Source of the DNA: Planctomycetota bacterium
GTDB lineage: Bacteria > Planctomycetota > Planctomycetia > Pirellulales > Pirellulaceae
Direction: 5' to 3'
NCBI GenBank assembly: GCA_026692885.1
Contig: JAPLNJ010000544.1
Location: 1 to 8,220, forward strand
DNA: 8,220 nt
The notes under the pieces: generated by a model
What the model saw: the letters and a program-made list of their open reading frames with translations, nothing else
Told to the model about the DNA's origin: nothing
Database searches by the model: none
In this document: piece by piece, positions 1 through 6,000 of the stretch
How positions within the stretch are numbered: the stretch's first letter is position 1
Layout of the letters: every line of letters begins with the position of its first letter
Program-made: the position numbers and the translations under genes

Positions 1-3000
1 GGTCCGCGTTGCGGCTCCAGAGTCAGGTCGGTATTGCCTCGATCGTTGACGGTGATCGTCAACTGGTCCGGGACGACCAGGTCGTCCAGGTCGCCCGAGT
101 TGTAATCCCGGTCTCCGCGATAGACCAAGCCTTGCAGGGCCGCGTTCAACTCGGCGAACGTGCCTTCGAACGTCATCGTCCGGTCGTTAGCCCCACTGCC
201 CACGTCGATCTTGAAGGTGGCACTGACCGGCCGGTTCGTCAACGTCAGACTTCCCTGGACCACGCTCACGGTCACCAGTCCCAGCCAGTCGGGATCGTAC
301 GGTTGATCGATGTCGGCGATCGCCAGCTGCGGCAGACCGTCCGGGATGGTCGTCACGGCGGCCGTTGTACCGCCGGCGCCGTTGGCGTTCAGCGTGCCTG
401 CCAGACCGCTCTTGAACACGACCGTAAACGGACCGCCTAGGATGCCCAACGCAGTCGCGCTGCCGGCGCCCAGCAAGGCATCCAGACTGGCCTGGACCTT
501 GGCTTGCGTGTACGGGAAGGTCAGCGTCTGGGGGGCGCCCCCGGTATCCAAATTCACGCTGCCGGCCGCACCGGTCAGCCACAGGGTACGCACCGCGTGC
601 CCCGCACCGTCCTGCAGCGTCGTCGGCCTCACCGTGCCGCCTGCCAAGGAACTCGTGACGGTCGGTTGCGGTTGATTGCCCAGCAGCCCATTGAACGTGA
701 CCGAGAACAGCCGGTCCGAGCGGAACGCCACCAGCGCGTTGCCCGTCCCAAACAGACCGTCGAGGGCGTTCTGGATATTGGCGGCCATCAGGTTCGGCGC
801 GCCATTCCAGGCGATCGCTCCCGTGGTCAGATTGCTGCCGTAGGTCAGCGTGAACGAACCGCCGCTGACCGTGGAGTCGAACGTCAACAGCTGCGTTTCG
901 TTGGTGCCGCCGTCGACATAGGTTTGCACCTGCGCCAAGCCTGGGGTCGCCGTCGCCCCGAGCGTCGGGACGTCCACATTAGCCCGCCCCGTGTGGAACA
1001 CGACCATGAAGAATCCGGTGTTGGCGCCCCAGACCGAGACGTTGTTCGGCTGGAGGGCTGCGATCGTCCGCAGATAGGTTTGCACTTGCAACGCCGTCAA
1101 ACTGGTGGCCGGGCCGTTGAGCGATCCCGTCGCGGGCGCTCCGTTATAGGAGAGATTGAACGTGCTTCCCGCCGGGCCGACCAGAATCACAAACTGGACC
1201 TCGTTCCCGGCCCCGTCCTGCAGCGTCAGAGGCGTGATTGTGCCAGCACCGCTGGGGGGGCTCGTGACGGTCGCCGTCACCTGCGGGACATTCGCGTCGG
1301 CCAACTCACCGCGCAGGGTGACCGTGTACTGCCGCACCGTCCCCGTCCACGAACGCAGCGCCACCACGACGTTGACTACGCCGTTCGTATCGAGCAGCGC
1401 ACTCAACGCGGTCTGGATCTTCGTCGCCAGCACGCTGGGATCCGCATCCCAATCGACCGTCGCCGTCACCCCGCCGCCGTAGCTGAGCGTGAACGTCGTG
1501 ATCGCGCCGCCGCTGGTGTCGAGGGTTAACTGCTGCACCTCGCTGTACCGGCCGGCCAGCGTGAGGTTGATATCCTCGTTGACACTAACCGCATCCGGAC
1601 CTTGTACCGCCGGGGCGTCTTGCACCGGGTTCACCGTGATCGCGATCACGCGCGTCGCGGTCAAGGCCGCTAGTGGATCCGTCGGCGTACCGACGTTGCC
1701 CAAGTCGCTGATCGTCACCGTCAACGGATCCGGCGTGACCCCATCGTCGGGATCGCCCGAGTTGTAGTTCGGATCCGGCCGATACACCAAGCCTTGCAGC
1801 GCCGTGTTCAACTCGACCAGCAAGCCATGAAACACCAGTGCCCGATCCTGCAACAATTCAATCGCGAACGTGGCGCTGACGGGCGGAGAAGTCAGGCTGA
1901 GCGAGCCGTGCACCACAGTCAACGTCACCTGTCCCAGCCAATCGGGATCGTAGGGCTGATCCGGATCGGCGACGGTGATGACCGGGAGGCCCGGGCTGGA
2001 CGAGGCGACGGTCGCCGTCGTCAAACCGATACCCGCCGCGACCAGCGGCGTGACCGTGGTCCCGGCCAAGAAGTGATTGAACACGATGGTGAACGGGCCA
2101 CCCTGCGGGCCCAAGACGGTCACGTACGGCTGGCTGTTGACGTTATCCCAGAGGGCCGGTATCAACTGCAGCGCGGTCTGAAGCGCCGCCAGCGAGTACG
2201 GCGACGCGAACGTGGTCACCTGGTTGCCGTACGACAACGTGACGGTTCCGCCTAGCGTGCCGCCCAACGTCAGCGTTTGGACTGCATTCCCGCTGCCCTG
2301 CTGAGCCGTCGCGGCCACGGGCGCACTTCCGTCGAGCGTGGAATTGACCACCGTCAACTGCGGGAGGTCGCTGTTGGCCAGGGTGCCCGTGAACGTGATC
2401 GTGTACGTGTTGGGGGCCAGCAGCGACTGGGCCACGAGGGCATTGCCCGCGCCGAACATCGTGGGCGCCGTCAACGCGGCCTGGATGTTGGCGGCCAGCG
2501 TGGCGGGAGTCGCGCTCCAGGTGATGTTGGCCGTTGTCCAGGTCGTGCTGCCGAACTGCAGTTGGAAGACACCCGCGGTGGTGGCGCCGTCAAACGTCAA
2601 CGCCTGCACCTCGTCCAAACCGCCGCCGTCCGTGACCAGGCCCACGATTGCCGTGGCCCCGCCCGTGAAACCGGTGCTGAGCGGCCGGATGTTCTTGTTG
2701 CCCAAGGTGCTTCCGAACACGATTGTGAAGGGTCCGCCCGTGGCGCCCAGCACGGCCACCTTGCCGCTCAGCGGCGCAGGCAGCCCGGCGACCACCTTCG
2801 CGACCGTCAGCGGTGCCGCGCTGGAGAAAGACTGCGCGGCACCAGACGTCACGGTACCAAGCGGCAGTACAGTACTGCCGTCGCCGTCATCGTAGGACAG
2901 TGTCAGCGTGCCGTCGGCCGTGCCGGCCAGGGTCAGCGTCTGCACCTCATTCCCGGTGCCGTTCAGCACGGTGGACGGAATCACCGTGGGCGCGGCGCCC

Positions 3001-6000
3001 GTCAGCAACGCACTGCTGGCCGTCAACTGCGGCAGATTCGCATTCGCCAATGCGTTCTGGAAGGCGATCGTGTAGACATTGCTCGACGGCGACGCCACCA
3101 GCGTATTAGTCGCTCCGAAGATCGCGTCGAGGGCGGCCTGGATGTTGGTGATGAGCGTACTCGCCGTGCCGCTCCAGGTGATGTCGCCCGTGGTCAGGTT
3201 GCTGCCGAAGGTCAGCGTGAACGTGCCGCCGGTGATCACGCCGCCCAAGGTCAACTGCTGAACTTCGCTACGGGCGCCGCCGTCGAACACAGGGGTGACC
3301 GTGGCCGAAGTGGCGCCGCTCACGCCGACCCCCAGCAGCGACACATTCGTGCCGGCCAGAGGAACGCCGTTGAACACGATGCTGTAGGGGCCGCCGTTGG
3401 CCCCGATGACAGTCACCTTGCCGTTCAGAGCGGGGATCGTATTCAGATTGTTCTCTACCGAACCCGTGGCCCCAGTCCCGCCCGACGCGAGCAGGCTTGC
3501 GTACGAACCGGTAATCACGGGGATCGCGGAGCTGGCGTTCGCTCCGCTGTACGACAGGCGGAAACTCCCGCTGGTGCCGCTGACCGCAAGCAGCTGCACC
3601 TCGTTGCCGGTGCCTTCGGTCACGGTGTCCACCGTCATTGCCCCGCCCGCGAGCCCGGCGATGTTCGCCGTCAACTGCGTCAGGTTCGCGCTGCCCAAGC
3701 CGTTCTGGAACGTGATCGTGTACACCGTAGGCGAAGACGAGGCCACCAGCGTGTTGCCCGCCCCGAAAACCGTATTGAGGGCGTTCTGGATACTGGTAAC
3801 CAGCGTGGCGGGCGTGATGTTCCAAGGGATACTTACGGTGGTCAGATTGCCGCCGTAGGTCAGCGTAAATCCACCGCCGTTGACCGTGGGAGCGAAGGTC
3901 AACCGCTGCACCTCGTTCAGGCCCCCACCATCGACGCTGGTGGCCACGGTCGCCGTCGGTGCGTTGGACGCAGTGGCGCCCACGAGCGGCACGTAGCTGC
4001 CGGTCAAGGCGTTCCCGAACACGAGGGTGAACGGGCCGCCGATCGGGCCGACCACATCCACGTTGCCGTTCAAGGCCGCGATGGAGTTCAGGTGCGCCAG
4101 CACCTGTTCGGCGGTCGGCGCAATCCCCGTGACATAGGTCGACAGCACGGGCGCCGCGGTGTACGTCAGGGCCGTGGCGGCCGAGCCGCTTACGCCCTGG
4201 TACGACAGCGTGATCGTGCCGCCATTTGTCCCGCCCAAGGTCAGCGTTTGGACGGCGTTTCCTCGGCCCTCCGCGAGTGTCGACGTGGCGACGCTGGGCG
4301 CGGCTCCGGTCAACGGCTTGGTCGTCGAACTGGACGCCGTCAACTGCGGGAGATTGGCGTCCGTCAGCGTGCCTTGGAACGTGATCGTATAGACAGTGCT
4401 GGACTGCGAAGCCACCAGTGTATTCCCGGCGCCGAAAATGCCATCCAGGCCCGTCTGTAGGTTGGCGACCAGCGTGAGCACGTTCGGCGTGACATCCCAG
4501 ACGATGTTCGCCGTCGTCAGGTTGCCGCCGTAGGTCAACGTGAACGCACCCCCATCGACCGAGGGGTCAAACGTGACCGTTTGCACCTCGTTGCGGCGGC
4601 CGGCAAACGCCAGGATCGAGTCCTCATTGACATTGGCGCCCGCCGAAGCCGGCACGGTCAAGGTCGGCGGATCCTGCTTGGGATTCACCGTGATCGGGAT
4701 TGTGGCCCGCGCGATGAAGACCGGCGTGCCGAACACGATATCGGTGTAGCTCAGGTCGTCGACATGGACGGTCAGCAAGTCCGGCCGGACGGGATCCAGT
4801 GGATCGCCCGTGTCTTGATCCCCGGAGTTGTAGTGTGGCTTGCCTTGGTATCGGATGCCGTTCAAGGCGGCGTTCAGAGAGTCCAGACTACCTTGGAAGA
4901 CCACCGTATCGGTCCCATCACCGCTGACCGACGTCAGGTTCGCCAAGGCCGTGCTGGGCAGCGTGATCGTCCCATACTCGGCCGCCAAGGTCACCTCACC
5001 CAGCCAGTTCGGGTCGTAGACCAGCAAGCCGATGCCGGTCCCCAGCATGCTCCGCGCGTCCACGTCGAAAATCTGGATCTGCGGCAGCGTCACCGTCGGC
5101 GCCGGCCCCGTGCCCCGGTTCTCGTCCAACGACAGGGCCCCCGGCACGGTGACGATGGCCGGGACGTCGTTCTTGGGATTCACCGTGATCGTGACCGTGG
5201 CGTCGGCGTTCGAGAGCAGCCCCGCCACCAGCGGCCGGTAGCTGAACATGTCCGTGCCGTTGAAGTCCGGGTCGGGCTGGTACGTGAACAAGCCGTTCGA
5301 CTTGAACGTCAGCTTCCCGTGCAGCGGCGGGACGGTGGGCGTAAGCTTCGCCTCTCTGGGCAGGCCGGGGGTATCGTTGTCCAGAACGCTCTTCCACGTC
5401 GTCCCGTCCACCGTCAGTAACGTGTCCTCGTCCACCGAATACGCGTCGGGCAAGCCATCCACGCTGTTCGGCGTTGGCGGCGTGCCGACGATGATCTGCC
5501 ATGGATAGTCTTCCACCTCGCCCCCGATCATGATCCCATCCACCGGGGAGTTCCCGGCGGGGCTGATGCGGAAGCGGGCGTACGTGTTAATATTCGCCGG
5601 CCCGGTCGCCCAGCCGGTCGTCAGGGCGCCCAAGTTGATGTCGATGACGTTCGCGCCCGGCAGCAGATAGTAACTCTTCAGGATCTGCTCGCTGGTGTCG
5701 AACACGTTGTTATGGTTGAAGTCGACCCAGGCATCCAACAAGCCCAAGTCCGACGCCGTGACCGTGATCCAGGTGTGGGTGGTCCCCGAATTGAAGACCG
5801 TGGGGAGCACCCAGGGCGTCCCGGCCGAGTCCTGTCCCAAGTCGTACCAGAAGGCCACGCCGTCCTCGTCGCTGTCCGCAGCGGGCGGCACCAGGCCATT
5901 GTTTTCCCCAACCACCGAAGTGCCCAGATAGGCAGCGCCGGGCAGAATCTCGTGGCGCGCGCCGTTGCTGGCCAGCAGCGTTTGATAGGTGTCCGGGGCG

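Noticed and set aside
1254..1260. Run of seven G that might act as a slippage or phase-variation site
   Set aside because: It encodes Ser-Pro-Pro-Ser in frame at a unit-end loop, is short for a phase-variable tract, and the frame continues unchanged on both sides.
504..1529. A 341-codon plus-strand open frame
   Set aside because: Same low-information Arg/Gln/Val composition, wholly antisense to array 2 units, and no plausible domain or gene boundary.
3268..3825. Minus-strand open frame in a different phase (also 4996-5502 and 187-582)
   Set aside because: These are out-of-phase shadows of the real minus-strand gene, Arg/His/Gly-rich and without domain pattern, overlapping recognised repeats or the cadherin-like domain.
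2277..4460. A 727-codon open frame on the plus strand, antisense to the repeat array
   Set aside because: Its product is an Arg/Gly/Gln/His-rich string with no domain pattern, as produced opposite a GC-rich gene. Its periodicity merely mirrors the repeats of the minus-strand protein.
336..4592. Regular repeats considered as a CRISPR array or DNA-level satellite
   Set aside because: Unit lengths of about 260-340 bases, sequence divergence at DNA level and conservation of protein pattern show that these are coding-domain repeats.
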